64,000 nt of DNA from Luteimonas sp. JM171 (GCF_001717465.1 NZ_CP017074.1:429162-493161); one strand, 5' to 3'; counted from the stretch's first letter, positions 49,313 through 60,544 are shown. The notes: a model not told the origin generated them from the letters alone. A program made the numbers and translations.

Positions 49313-50239
49313 ATGGAAACCCGAGCCAACTACGTCCTCATCGGCGCCTTCACCATCGGGGTGGTGGTGTTCGGCCTGCTGTTCGCGCTGTGGGCGGCCA
49401 AGTTCGCCTCCGACCGCAGCTGGCAGGAATACGCGGTGCTGTTCAACGAGCCGGTGACGGGCCTGACCGAGGGCAGCAGCGTGCAGTACAACGGCATCGC
49501 GGTGGGCACGGTGCAGTCCCTGCAGCTGTCCCCGGATGATCCGCGCGAGGTGATCGCGATGCTGCGCGTGGATGCGCGCGCGCCGGTCAAGGCCGATACC
49601 CAGGCGCGGCTCTCGATCACCAGCCTCACCGGCCCGCCGATCATCCAGCTCACCGGCGGCAGCCCCGAGGCGCCGCGGCTGGTGGACACCACCACCCGCG
49701 AGGTGCCGGTGATCCCCACCGCGCCGTCGGCGCTGCAGAACATCGCCGACACCGCCAGCCGCATGGTGGAGCGCCTGGACGGCCTGCTCAGCGAGGAGAA
49801 CATCACCAGCATCGAGAACACGCTGGCCAACCTGGAAAACGCCACCGCCGCGTTTGGCGACAGCCGCGAGGACGTGACCGCGCTGCTGGCCTCCGCGCGC
49901 CAGGCCAGCGAGCAGCTGGAGCAGACCCTGGCCAGCGCCAACCGCACGATCGTCGGCTTCGATGAGAATTTCGTGCAGGAGCTCCCGCCGCTGATGGACC
50001 GCCTGGACAGCACCCTGGCCCGGCTGGACTCGGCCGCCGACGGCGCCGACGCGATCCTCAACGAGAACCGCGCGGCCATCAACACCTTCGCCAACGACGG
50101 GCTTGCCCAGCTGGGGCCGACCCTTGCCGAGCTGCGCGGGCTGGTGCGTGACCTGCGCCGGATCAGCGACCGGCTGGACAGCAACCCGGTCCGCTACCTG
50201 TTTGGCCGCGACGCCCCCACGGAGTTCGAACCCGAATGA
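49313..50239 (+). CDS. mlaD: MCE-domain lipid-binding protein (MlaD-type)
   Basis: 308 residues. One N-terminal membrane helix (about 8-27) is followed by the MCE domain (VTGLTEGSSVQYNGIAVGTV to ITSLTGPPIIQLTGG). A long helical C-terminal region (about 140-300, with Ala/Leu heptads) is longer than in E. coli MlaD and probably forms part of a hexameric assembly or contacts the lipoprotein. It starts one base after the mlaF stop. Confidence 0.92.
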   Translation: METRANYVLIGAFTIGVVVFGLLFALWAAKFASDRSWQEYAVLFNEPVTGLTEGSSVQYNGIAVGTVQSLQLSPDDPREVIAMLRVDARAPVKADTQARLSITSLTGPPIIQLTGGSPEAPRLVDTTTREVPVIPTAPSALQNIADTASRMVERLDGLLSEENITSIENTLANLENATAAFGDSREDVTALLASARQASEQLEQTLASANRTIVGFDENFVQELPPLMDRLDSTLARLDSAADGADAILNENRAAINTFANDGLAQLGPTLAELRGLVRDLRRISDRLDSNPVRYLFGRDAPTEFEPE

Positions 50240-50916
50240 CCACCGCCGCCCCTGCCCCGCGCCTGTCCATCCCCCTGCCCCGCCTGGCCCTGGCCGCCGT
50301 GCTGGTGCTCGCCATGACCGGCTGCGGCCTGCTCGGCGGCGGCGGCGGCGCGCGCGAGCGCGGCACCATCTATTCGCCGGTGATCCGGGTGCAGCCGCAG
50401 CCGGACTGGCCGCGCGTGGACTGGCAGCTGTCGATCGCCGGCGCGACCGCGCCGCGCATGGTCGACAGCCCGCGCATCAACGTGCGCCCCACCCCGGCCG
50501 AACTGCAGGTCTACGCCGGCGCGTCGTGGGCCCAGCCGGCCACCGACATGCTGGAAACCACGGTCCTGCGCGCGCTCGAGGATTCCGGCCGCATCGACGC
50601 CGTTGCCCGCACCGAGGTCGGCATCCGCCCCGATTACAAGCTGGTGATGGAGCTGCACCGCTTCGAGTCCGACTACGCCGGACAGGCCGTGCCCAGCGCG
50701 ACCATCGAGGTCACCGCCAAGCTGCTCTACAACCGCGACCAGCGGCTGGTGGCGTCGCATACCTTCGTCGAGGCGCAGCCGGCGCAGGGAACGGGGGTGC
50801 CGCAGGTGGTGGCCGCGTTTGAAGAGGCCCTGGCCGCGGTGGGCGCCGACATCGCCGGCTGGACCCTGCTCCAGGGCCAGGCGGACGCGGAGACGCTGGA
50901 CGACGACGCGCCCTAG
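50236..50916 (+). CDS. ABC-type transport auxiliary lipoprotein (PqiC-like)
   Basis: 226 residues, overlapping the mlaD stop (ATGA). A lipobox LAMTGC marks lipidation at Cys32. The mature domain is that of the outer-membrane auxiliary lipoproteins of MCE transporters: RINVRPTPAELQVYAGASWA, DMLETTVLRALEDSG and the late AFEEALAAVGADI. It should connect the MCE protein to the outer membrane. The operon has no mlaC, so this lipoprotein probably replaces it. The last four bases overlap the stop of the convergent sensor kinase gene. Confidence 0.85.
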   Translation: MTTAAPAPRLSIPLPRLALAAVLVLAMTGCGLLGGGGGARERGTIYSPVIRVQPQPDWPRVDWQLSIAGATAPRMVDSPRINVRPTPAELQVYAGASWAQPATDMLETTVLRALEDSGRIDAVARTEVGIRPDYKLVMELHRFESDYAGQAVPSATIEVTAKLLYNRDQRLVASHTFVEAQPAQGTGVPQVVAAFEEALAAVGADIAGWTLLQGQADAETLDDDAP

Positions 50917-52283
50917 GTGGCCGCGTCGCCCGCGGAAAGCGCTTCCGCGCTCGCATCGCCGAAGGTCAGCGTGGCCACGACCCCTTCGCTGTCGCCCGGC
51001 CGCAGGCGCACGTCCCAGCCGTAGAGGTCGCACAACCGCCGCACGATCGACAGCCCGATGCCGCCACCCTGGGAATGCTCGGCATGGGTGCCGCGGTAGC
51101 CCCGCTCGAACAGCTTGGCCGCGTCCTCGCCATCGAGCCCGGGGCCCGAATCGATGACCTCGGCCACCCCCGGCAGGATCCGCACGATCACTTCGCCCGC
51201 GGCGGTGTACTTCACCGCGTTGCCGATCAGGTTGCCCAGCGCGACCGAGACCGCCGATTCGGGCGCATCGACCACCAGACGCGCCTGCTCCTCCAGCCGC
51301 AGTTCCAGCGGCTTGGATCCGACCTGCGCGCGCATCGCATCGAGCAGCTGCCCCGCCACGTTGCCCACGTCGGTGTTGCCATGCCCGCGCTCGCCGCGCG
51401 AGAGCAGCAGCAGGGCGCTGATGAGATCGGTGCACTGCTGCTCGGCGCGCTGGATGCGCAGCAGCCGGGCCCGGGTGCGCTCATCCAGTCCGGGCCGTGA
51501 CAGCAGCAGTTCGACCGCGCCGCGAATCACCGCCAGCGGCGTCCGCAGCTCATGGCTGACGTCGGCATTGAACTCGCGGTCGCGCTCCACCACCTCGGTC
51601 AGGCGGGCGGCATAGTCATCCAGCGCACTGGCCAGCTGCCCGACCTCGTCATCGGGAAAATGCACTGCCAGGGCCTCGGGGCGCGCGTCGCCGCCGGAGC
51701 GCTGCAGGCGGGCCGCCAGCTCCGAGACCGGGCTCATCACCCGCGATGCCGACCACCAGCCCAGCAGCACCGACAGCAGGGTCACCACGAGCACGGCGCC
51801 CAGGATGGCCCGGCGGAACTGGGCCTCGCCGCGCATGGCCTGGGTCATGTCGTAGGCCAGGAAAAACCATTCATCGGGCGTCTTGCGCACCGCCAGCTTG
51901 TAGGCGAACGGTTCGCCCACTTCATCCACGCCTTCCACGTTGTGGATGCCGTCGGGAAGCTCGTACCAGTCCGGTTCCTCCATACGCAGCGCCTCGAACC
52001 GGTCCTTCTTCACCACCCGCGCGAACATCTGCTGCACCGGCAGGTCCGGGTTGCGGCTCGGATCGACGTAGTAGCGGCGCGCGTACTCGTCGATGTTCTG
52101 GTTCATCACGTCCTCGACCAGCGCGTTCTCGACCCGGTTGCGCGCTTCCTGGGTGAGGAAGGCGAACAGCGCCGTCAGCCCGAAGCCGAGCAGGACGAAC
52201 GAGACGATGATGCGGCTGCGCAGGCGGCGCCGGTAGCGCCGGGCCTTGCGTCCGGGAGCCGGCCCCGGGTCAGCTACCGCCAT
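50913..52283 (-). CDS. Sensor histidine kinase
   Basis: 456 residues. Two membrane helices (about 24-44 and 158-178) enclose a periplasmic sensor domain; a HAMP linker follows. Phospho-acceptor His244 lies in NADVSHELRTPLAVI; the ATPase domain has NLIGNAVKYT, DSGPGLDG and GGGIGLSIVRRL. The signal cannot be read from sequence. It overlaps the response-regulator gene by 14 bases, a typical regulator-kinase pair. Confidence 0.92.
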   Translation of the reverse strand: MAVADPGPAPGRKARRYRRRLRSRIIVSFVLLGFGLTALFAFLTQEARNRVENALVEDVMNQNIDEYARRYYVDPSRNPDLPVQQMFARVVKKDRFEALRMEEPDWYELPDGIHNVEGVDEVGEPFAYKLAVRKTPDEWFFLAYDMTQAMRGEAQFRRAILGAVLVVTLLSVLLGWWSASRVMSPVSELAARLQRSGGDARPEALAVHFPDDEVGQLASALDDYAARLTEVVERDREFNADVSHELRTPLAVIRGAVELLLSRPGLDERTRARLLRIQRAEQQCTDLISALLLLSRGERGHGNTDVGNVAGQLLDAMRAQVGSKPLELRLEEQARLVVDAPESAVSVALGNLIGNAVKYTAAGEVIVRILPGVAEVIDSGPGLDGEDAAKLFERGYRGTHAEHSQGGGIGLSIVRRLCDLYGWDVRLRPGDSEGVVATLTFGDASAEALSAGDAAT

Positions 52284-52953
52284 CTGGCTGGGCGATCCGG
52301 TAGCCGATGCCGTGGCGGGTCTGGATCAGCGGGGTGTCGAACGGCTTGTCGACCATCGCCCGCAGCCCATGGATGTGCACCCGCAGCGAATCCGAATCCG
52401 GCAGCTCCTCGCCCCACACCCGGGTCTCCAGCTCCTGGCGGGTCACCACCGCCGGGGAAGCCTCCATCAGCGCCTGCAGGATCTTGAGCGCCGTGGGATT
52501 GAGCTGCAGCAGCTTGCCCTGGCGCCGGACCTCGAGCGTATCCAGGTTGTACTCCAGGTCACCGACCTCCAGCACCCGCGTCTGCACCCCGCGGCCGCGG
52601 CGCAGCAGGGCGTTGAGCCGGACCTCCACTTCCTGCAGCGCGAACGGCTTGACCAGGTAGTCATCGGCGCCCGAGTCGAACCCGGCCAACTTGTTGTCCA
52701 GGCTGTCGCGGGCGGTGAGCATCAGCACCGGCGTCTGCTTGCGCGCCTCGTTGCGCAGCTTGCGGCAGACCTCCAGGCCGTCCATGCCGGGGAGGTTGAG
52801 GTCAAGCACGATGGCGTCGAAGTCGTGGACCACGGCCAGGTGCAGGCCGGTGACGCCGTCGGCCGCGAAATCGACCGTATGGCCGCGCTCCTCGAGATAG
52901 TCGCCAAGGTTGGCGGCGATATCCTGGTTGTCCTCGATGACGAGTATGCGCAT
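52270..52953 (-). CDS. OmpR/PhoP-type response regulator
   Basis: 227 residues from ATG 52953 (MRILVIEDNQDIAANLGDYL). Receiver domain with Asp51 (AIVLDLNLPGMDG) and Lys in DDYLVKPFALQE; C-terminal winged-helix domain with SDSLRVHIHGLRAMVDKP and TRHGIGYRIA. Regulates unknown targets; partner of the overlapping kinase. The preceding 270 bases hold the promoter and the rimK terminator. Confidence 0.94.
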   Translation of the reverse strand: MRILVIEDNQDIAANLGDYLEERGHTVDFAADGVTGLHLAVVHDFDAIVLDLNLPGMDGLEVCRKLRNEARKQTPVLMLTARDSLDNKLAGFDSGADDYLVKPFALQEVEVRLNALLRRGRGVQTRVLEVGDLEYNLDTLEVRRQGKLLQLNPTALKILQALMEASPAVVTRQELETRVWGEELPDSDSLRVHIHGLRAMVDKPFDTPLIQTRHGIGYRIAQPDGGS

Positions 52954-53080
52954 CGGCAATGGCTTCCTGGTGCGTGGTGGCGGGCGCGCGATCGCGGGCT
53001 GGCCCGGCTGCGCGGAGTGTCCGGATTCTGGCACACAACGGCGCGAAGCCGGCATGGCGCCAGGCACGGACTGCGGACAC

Positions 53081-53103
53081 AAAAGACCCGGGGCAAGCCC
53101 GGG
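53081..53103 (-). terminator. Probable terminator of the rimK-like gene
   Basis: A 6-bp CCCGGG stem (53087-53092 with 53098-53103) with a 5-base loop is followed on the minus strand by TCTTTT. It sits about 120 bases past the rimK stop and before the two-component genes. Confidence 0.65.
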
Positions 53104-53224
53104 CCAAAAGATCAACCGCCCCGATCATCGCAATCCGCGGCCAGCCATGGGACCAGCCGGGGAGAGCGTGCTGCGGACACCCGACGCTACGCCGGGCCCG
53201 ATTAAACACCTGTTAAGCGGTGCG

Positions 53225-54112
53225 TTATGGACGCGTTAACGAACGGCCGGACGCCACGAAATCGATGATCGCGCCGGCCACATCCGCCCCGGACACGGCT
53301 TCCACCCCCTCCAGGCCGGGCGATGCGTTGACCTCCAGCACCAGCGGGCCGCGCGACGACTGCACCAGGTCCACCCCCGCCACGCCCAGGCCGAGCACGC
53401 TGGCGGCGCGCACCGCCAACGCGGCCTCAAGGGACGAAGGTGTTGCGGCAGCGGCGCTGCCACCGCGGTGCAGGTTGGCGCGGAAGTCACCCTCGGGCGC
53501 CTCGCGGCGCATTGCCGCCACCACCTGCCCGCCCACCACCAGGCAGCGCAGGTCGCTGCCCCGGGCCTCGGCCACGAACTCCTGGACCAGGAACGTGGCA
53601 TACAGGCCCCGCAGGGCCTCCACCACGCTGCGCGAGGAGGACGGCTTTTCGGTCAGCATCACGCCCGCGCCCTGGGCGCCCTCGTTGAGCTTGATCACGT
53701 GCGGGGGCGGACCGAGCATCGCCAGCAGGTCGGCGGTGTCGTCGGGGTTGTCCCCGAACACGGTGGCGGGCATGTCGATGCCCTCGGCCGCGAGCAGCTG
53801 GTGGCAGCGCAGCTTGTCGCGCGCGCGCAAGATCGCCGCCGACGGGCTGGGAGTGTGGCACCCCATCAGTTCGAACTGGTGCAGCACCGCGTTGCCATAG
53901 CGCGAGACCGATGTGCCGATGCGCGGGATCACCGCGTCATAGCCCTTCAGGGGCCGCCCCTTGTAGTGCATGGCGAAGCCGCCGGCGGCGATGCGCATGT
54001 AGCACCGCAGCGGGTCAAGCACGCGCACGGTATGCCCGCGCGCGCGGGCCGCTTCCACCAGCCTGCGGGTGGAGTACAGCCGGCCGTTGCGCGACAGGAT
54101 GGCGAGCTTCAT
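53225..54112 (-). CDS. rimK: RimK-type ATP-grasp alpha-L-glutamate ligase
   Basis: 295 residues, the normal length. [21 protein letters not shown] at the start, [21 protein letters not shown], the ATP-binding [15 protein letters not shown], and [12 protein letters not shown] near the end are RimK landmarks. In E. coli RimK adds glutamates to ribosomal protein S6; a related role is likely but other amino-acid ligases share the fold. It is divergent from hppA. Confidence 0.9.
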   Translation of the reverse strand: MKLAILSRNGRLYSTRRLVEAARARGHTVRVLDPLRCYMRIAAGGFAMHYKGRPLKGYDAVIPRIGTSVSRYGNAVLHQFELMGCHTPSPSAAILRARDKLRCHQLLAAEGIDMPATVFGDNPDDTADLLAMLGPPPHVIKLNEGAQGAGVMLTEKPSSSRSVVEALRGLYATFLVQEFVAEARGSDLRCLVVGGQVVAAMRREAPEGDFRANLHRGGSAAAATPSSLEAALAVRAASVLGLGVAGVDLVQSSRGPLVLEVNASPGLEGVEAVSGADVAGAIIDFVASGRSLTRP

Positions 54113-54248
54113 CCGCCAAGGTTACGGCAGCCCCCGCGTGCCGGAAAGGCGCGCTGAAGGTGTTTGGCGCGCCCCCGGCGCTGTGCCATAGTCCGCTGGC
54201 TGCCAATTCACCGCTGTCTCTTTGAAGCATTACTCTGGGAGGGGTTTC

Positions 54249-56276
<2,028 letters not shown>

Positions 56277-56308
56277 GCAGCGGCCAGGCCATTGGGGCAG
56301 TCAGGGAG

Positions 56309-56333
56309 CGGCGGCCTTCGGGCCGCCGTTTCC
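56309..56333 (+). terminator. UUCG-loop terminator of hppA
   Basis: An 8-bp stem CGGCGGCC/GGCCGCCG (56309-56316, 56321-56328) is closed by a TTCG tetraloop and followed by TTTCC. The loop is one of the most stable known, though the T-run is short. Confidence 0.8.
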
Positions 56334-56336
56334 ATT

Positions 56337-57011
56337 TCAGTCCGCGGCGAACGTGCCGCTGGCCGCATCGAACCAGGGCGTGCACAGCAGCTGCTGGCTC
56401 TCCGAAAGCTCGAAGGACGCCTGCCAGACCTCCACGTCGCCGGACCCGTCCGGGCTGCGGAACTGGCGTTCGTTGAACGGGGCCACCCCGAGGCACCAGC
56501 GCAGGCGCCGGGGCTGGTCACCCACCAGCGGGGAGAAGCTGAAGTGCCCTTCCAGCGATTGCCCCGGCGCGACCCGTGCCGCCAGCGGCGTGGGCGGCAG
56601 CGTCGGCGCCGGCTGCGGGAGCGGACGGGCCGCATGCCGAAGCTCCAGGCCGCCCTGGCCGTCTTCGCGGAACCCGGGCTCGCCCACTTCGCCCGCACCG
56701 TGGCGGCCGGTCAGCACCGCATGCCGATCGCCGCGGTCGAACACCGCCAGGTCCGCGCTGCCGGTGTTGTGCACCCGGTAGCGCACCCGCAGCGGTCCTC
56801 CGGCGGCGTGATCGAAGCTGGCCTCAAGGCGCACGCCGTCGCCTTCAACAGTGGTGGTGGCCTGGGCCTGTGACATCGGGGTCTCCATGGATGGGTTGGC
56901 CTGATCGTAAACGGCATGGCTGCCGTGCGCGCATGCGGCGCTGCCAAGCGCCACGAGCAGCGCTGCCAGCAGCGCGGGGCGCGCACCGGCACGGGGGGAC
57001 ATTGGTTTCAT
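56337..57011 (-). CDS. Hypothetical exported protein
   Basis: 224 residues (an ATG three codons in is also possible). The N-terminus has a signal-like segment ending LGSAACAHG; the Cys could be a lipidation site but the lipobox is imperfect. The rest reads like a beta-sandwich: VRLEASFDHAAGGPLRVRYR and VHNTGSADLAVFDRGD suggest an Ig-like envelope domain. I do not recognise a family. It lies between hppA and the M91 genes, on the same strand as the latter but separated from them by a terminator. Confidence 0.7.
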   Translation of the reverse strand: MKPMSPRAGARPALLAALLVALGSAACAHGSHAVYDQANPSMETPMSQAQATTTVEGDGVRLEASFDHAAGGPLRVRYRVHNTGSADLAVFDRGDRHAVLTGRHGAGEVGEPGFREDGQGGLELRHAARPLPQPAPTLPPTPLAARVAPGQSLEGHFSFSPLVGDQPRRLRWCLGVAPFNERQFRSPDGSGDVEVWQASFELSESQQLLCTPWFDAASGTFAAD

Positions 57012-57047
57012 GCGACATCATCCTCCACTCGGGGCGTGTTCAAAAGC

Positions 57048-57091
57048 CATAAAAGATGACGGGCAGCCTGCCCTTGAGCAAGCTGCCCGTC
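57048..57091 (-). terminator. Terminator of the first M91 gene
   Basis: A perfect 10-bp stem (57058-57067 with 57082-57091) with a 14-base loop is followed on the minus strand by ATCTTTTATGG. It lies about 44 bases past the stop codon at 57135. Confidence 0.75.
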
Positions 57092-57134
57092 CACTCCGTC
57101 CCTGGAGAATGCAACCGCTGCCGTTGGCAGCCGA

Positions 57135-58685
57135 TTACAGGGCGTAGCTGGGGCGGTCCGGAAGCCCCATTTCCCGACGGATGCCGTTCTCCGTCAGGTG
57201 CATCGGGTTGTGCGTGGTGGGCGGGGTGCTGGGATCGCCGTCGAAGTCGAACGGATCCGCGGAGGTCTCAAGGCCTACCGCCTGGCGCTCGGCATTGGGC
57301 ACCCGGCCCGAATCGGGCCCCTCACCCTGGTAGGTGCCCGGCTGGAAGGTCCCGGTCACGCCGTTGTACGCGTGCGAAAGCTCATGGAACAGGACCACGC
57401 TCGAGGTCGGGAACGCGTCCATGTGGAAGGACGGGTTGTAGCTCACCAGCACGTCGGAGCCCTGACCGGCCTGGCCATTGCTGATCTCGGCGTTGCCGCG
57501 GCCCATGGTCTGGGCATAGCCGTTCTGCTCGTTGGCCAGTTCGCGGATGGTCACCACGTTGCCCTTCTGTGCGGCGGCATCAAGCTCGGCCAGCATCTGC
57601 TGCCCGGCCGGCGAGGCGCGCAGGAAGTCCAGCTCGGACTCCATGCGCTGGCGGAACGCATCCGATCCGGTGACCTCGACGCTGCGGCCCAGCTCCGGAT
57701 CGATCTCCACGTTCACCACGGTCGGCTTGGCGCCGCCGCTGGCATTGATGAGGTCGTTGACCGTCGCATACACGGTGTCTTCGGCATGCGCGCCATCGAC
57801 CTGGGTGCGGCCCTCGCCGGTGTAGACGGTGTTCTGGTCGCCGGTCAGGTTGACCTGGTCGCTGCCACCGCCGGCGGAAATGATGTTCTGCCCCGCACCG
57901 CCGTGGATGACGTCGTCGCCGCGTCCGCCGTCGATGTGGTTGAAGCCGCTGCCGGCGTGGATCTCGTCATTGCCGCCGCCGCCGAAGATCACGTTGGCGC
58001 CGTTGCCGCCGTGGATGACGTCGTCGCCGGCGCCGCCGTCGATGTCGTTGCGGCCGCCGATGGTCTGGATGAAGTCGTTGCCGTCACCGGCCTGGATGCG
58101 GTCGTCGCCCATGCCGGTGACGATGTGGTCGTCGCCGGCGCCCGCATCAACCACCATGTTCACGGTGACATTGGGCGCAGCCTCGATGGTGTCGTTGCCG
58201 TCGCCGGTGCGGATGGTCAGCTCCTGGCGCTCGCTCAGGCGCACTTCGTAGACTTCGCCATTGACATCGATATCGAGCGTGCCGTCGTCGCGCTGGCTGA
58301 CGCGCACGTGCTGGTCGCCCTGGTTGCTGGTGGTGAACACGACCTGGTCGCTGCTCACGTAGCTGCTCCACAGGCCGCCTGCCTGGGTCTGCTCGCGGGT
58401 CACGGTGGCCTGCTCGCCCTGGTGCAATTCGGCGTTGCGGATGGTCTTGCCATCAGGCGTGGTCTTGTTGGGCAGGCTGGAGCCGGTATCGGTGCCGGTG
58501 ATGGTGACGGCGCCGTCCGTGGCACTGTCGTTGGAATCGGCAACGGGGACGCACTGGTCGCTGCGCAGCGGGGCGTCGGCGAACTTCTCGCCGCCGTCGG
58601 CCTGCTGGGCGCCATCCCAGTAATCCTGGCGCGCCTGGTCGACGAGGGAGGAAGCTTGCAGCGAGCTTTCGATGTTCAGGGACAT
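57135..58685 (-). CDS. Beta-roll (RTX-like) repeat protein with M91 zinc-metallopeptidase domain
   Basis: 516 residues. Residues 1-100 are Ser/Asp/Gln-rich with no signal peptide. A domain containing SSDQVVFTTSNQGDQHVRVS and DIDVNGEVYEVRLSERQELT (about 110-160) leads into glycine/aspartate repeats GDGNDTIE, GAGDDHIV, GGAGDDVIHGG and GGRGDDVIHGG (about 160-295) that fit a calcium-binding beta-roll. The C-terminal domain (about 320-516) has the zinc motif HELSH (434-438) and a likely third ligand Glu466 in NAERQAVGLE, as in family M91 (type III effectors NleD and HopH1/XopG). Expected activity: proteolysis of a target protein. It is a paralogue of the upstream gene. The secretion route and target are unknown. 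Confidence 0.85.
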   Translation of the reverse strand: MSLNIESSLQASSLVDQARQDYWDGAQQADGGEKFADAPLRSDQCVPVADSNDSATDGAVTITGTDTGSSLPNKTTPDGKTIRNAELHQGEQATVTREQTQAGGLWSSYVSSDQVVFTTSNQGDQHVRVSQRDDGTLDIDVNGEVYEVRLSERQELTIRTGDGNDTIEAAPNVTVNMVVDAGAGDDHIVTGMGDDRIQAGDGNDFIQTIGGRNDIDGGAGDDVIHGGNGANVIFGGGGNDEIHAGSGFNHIDGGRGDDVIHGGAGQNIISAGGGSDQVNLTGDQNTVYTGEGRTQVDGAHAEDTVYATVNDLINASGGAKPTVVNVEIDPELGRSVEVTGSDAFRQRMESELDFLRASPAGQQMLAELDAAAQKGNVVTIRELANEQNGYAQTMGRGNAEISNGQAGQGSDVLVSYNPSFHMDAFPTSSVVLFHELSHAYNGVTGTFQPGTYQGEGPDSGRVPNAERQAVGLETSADPFDFDGDPSTPPTTHNPMHLTENGIRREMGLPDRPSYAL

Positions 58686-58751
58686 GTGCGGTCCTCTTTT
58701 TGCTTGAAGGTGTGGAGGGGCATGGAACCCGCTAAGCGCCCCTGCGCCAAG

Positions 58752-58767
58752 CTGGGGCGTCCCCTAG
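58752..58767 (-). promoter_or_regulatory. CT-N12-AG palindrome upstream of the first M91 gene
   Basis: The minus strand reads CTAGGGGACGCCCCAG, a 16-base inverted repeat with one arm mismatch, 66 bases before the start codon at 58685. The next six bases, CTTGGC, also match the second M91 gene. Confidence 0.65.
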
Positions 58768-58774
58768 GCGGCGG

Positions 58775-60334
58775 TCAGAGCCCGTTGTAGCTCGGGCGCA
58801 GGTCCAGCCCCATTTCCTCGCGGATCCCGTTCTCGGTCAGCGGATAGGGATTGGTGTTGGTGACCCGGCCATCGCCGAAGTCGAAGGGCGGATGGCTGGT
58901 CGGCAGCCCGACCGCCTGGCGCTCCGGATGGATCAGCCCGAAGTCCGGGTGCTGGTCGCCCTGGGCGCCGCCGTCATATTCGCCGGGCATGAAGGTGCCG
59001 GTGACCGCGTTGAAGGCGTGCGACATCTCGTGGTACAGGATCACCGACGGGGCCGGCAGCTGTTCCAGGAAGAATGACGGGTTGTAGGAGATCGTCACGT
59101 CCGAGCCGCGGCCCGCCTGGCCATTGCTGATGTACGTGGGGATCATGCTGGCGTAGCCGTTCTGCTCGTTCTGCAGCTCGCGGATCGTCACGGTGTTGCC
59201 GCTCACGGCAGCCTGGTCGAATTCCGCCAGCATCTGCTGCCCGAAGGGAGAGTTGCGCAGCATCTGGATATCGTCCTGCACGCGGCTGACGAACTCCTCC
59301 GAGCCCTCGATGGTGATGCTGCGGCCCAGGGACGGGTCGAGCACCACGTTGACCACGGTGTTGCTGGCACCGGCCTCGGCGCTGATGCGGTCGGCGATCG
59401 CCTCCGGCGCGTTGATGACGTCGTTTCCGCCGTTGTTGACCACGGTGGTGTCGTTGCCGGCGTACACGCGCGAATCGCCGGTGCCGGTGTGGATCAGGTT
59501 GTTGCCCAGGCTGCCGATCAGGATGTTGTTCCCGGCCACGCCGTCGATCCTGTCGTCGCCGGCGCCGGCGTCGATGTAGTCGACGCCCTGGCCGCCGGTG
59601 ATCTGGTCGTTGCCCGCGCCGCCATAGATCACGTTGCGGCCGTCCCCGAGCACGCTGATGGCGTCGTCGCCGGCGCCGCCTTCGACGTAGTTGTTGCCGG
59701 TGCCGACCTGGACGGTGTCGTTGCCGGCGCCACCGGCGATGCGGTTGTCGCCGCTGCCCAGGGCATTGATGACGTCATCGCCCCGGCCGCCCTCGATCAC
59801 GAAGTTGACGCTCACCCCCGAGTCGATCTCGATGGTGTCATCGCCATCGCCGGCGCGGATGGTGATCTCCTGGCCGCGCGCCAGCTCCACCTCGTAGGTC
59901 TCGCCATTGACGTCGAAGTTCAGGCTGCCGTTCGGATTCTGGGTCACCTGGACGCTGTCGTTGCCGCTGCCGGTGGTGAACACCAGCTGATCGGAGATCG
60001 CGTACAGCTGGCCGCCCTCCTCGACCGCGGTACGCTCGCGGGTAATCGATACCTCAGGCGATTCATGCAGCGGATCGACCAACACCGGCTTGCCGTCGGC
60101 GGTCTCGGTCTGGGTGCGCCCGCCTGCATTGGTGGCGTCGCCGTCGATGCGCGTCGCACCCTCGCGGTCGCCGGCGCCCGGTCCACGGACTTCACCCGCG
60201 TCGGAAACGAACGGGGCGTTCTCCAGTTCGTGGCGCTCGATGCGCGAGGCGTGCTCGACCGGCTGTTCCCAGACGCCGGCCTGGCTGTTCTGGGCATTGG
60301 CGACGGCGTTCGCGGAATCAAGCTGGACGGACAT
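58775..60334 (-). CDS. Second beta-roll repeat protein with M91 zinc-metallopeptidase domain
   Basis: 519 residues from ATG 60334 (MSVQLDSANAV), preceded by GAGGGA. Same layout as the paralogue: N-terminal unstructured region, ISDQLVFTTGSGNDSVQVTQ and FDVNGETYEVELARGQEITI (about 115-160), beta-roll repeats such as GDGDDTIEI, GGAGNDTVQV and GAGDDRID (about 160-300), and the M91 domain with HEMSH (435-439) and Glu471 in HPERQAVGLP. PFGQQMLAEFDQAA, TIRELQNEQNGYA and the ending PSYNGL are shared with the first gene almost word for word, so this is a tandem duplication with divergence. No signal peptide. Two abutting perfect palindromes lie upstream. Confidence 0.85.
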   Translation of the reverse strand: MSVQLDSANAVANAQNSQAGVWEQPVEHASRIERHELENAPFVSDAGEVRGPGAGDREGATRIDGDATNAGGRTQTETADGKPVLVDPLHESPEVSITRERTAVEEGGQLYAISDQLVFTTGSGNDSVQVTQNPNGSLNFDVNGETYEVELARGQEITIRAGDGDDTIEIDSGVSVNFVIEGGRGDDVINALGSGDNRIAGGAGNDTVQVGTGNNYVEGGAGDDAISVLGDGRNVIYGGAGNDQITGGQGVDYIDAGAGDDRIDGVAGNNILIGSLGNNLIHTGTGDSRVYAGNDTTVVNNGGNDVINAPEAIADRISAEAGASNTVVNVVLDPSLGRSITIEGSEEFVSRVQDDIQMLRNSPFGQQMLAEFDQAAVSGNTVTIRELQNEQNGYASMIPTYISNGQAGRGSDVTISYNPSFFLEQLPAPSVILYHEMSHAFNAVTGTFMPGEYDGGAQGDQHPDFGLIHPERQAVGLPTSHPPFDFGDGRVTNTNPYPLTENGIREEMGLDLRPSYNGL

Positions 60335-60395
60335 TGCGGCACTCCCTCGAAGATCGTGGGAGACATAGATACGCCTGCGTATGGAAGAGGCCAAG

Positions 60396-60427
60396 CTGGG
60401 GCGTTCCCCAGCTGGGGTTTACCCCAG
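60396..60427 (-). promoter_or_regulatory. Two abutting perfect CT-N12-AG palindromes
   Basis: CTGGGGTAAACCCCAG (60427-60412) and CTGGGGAACGCCCCAG (60411-60396) touch end to end on the minus strand. Both are perfect inverted repeats. The nearer one is 61 bases before the second M91 start. They also lie in the divergent ppa region. Confidence 0.7.
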
Positions 60428-60544
60428 GGGTCCAAAAGGCGGCCAGAATCCGATGCTGCGACGCAGCAGGAACCCGTTAAAATAGCCGGCTACAAGCAAC
60501 CCCACCCCCAGCGGCGCCGAGCGCGCCGCGCGTCGGAGAATCCA

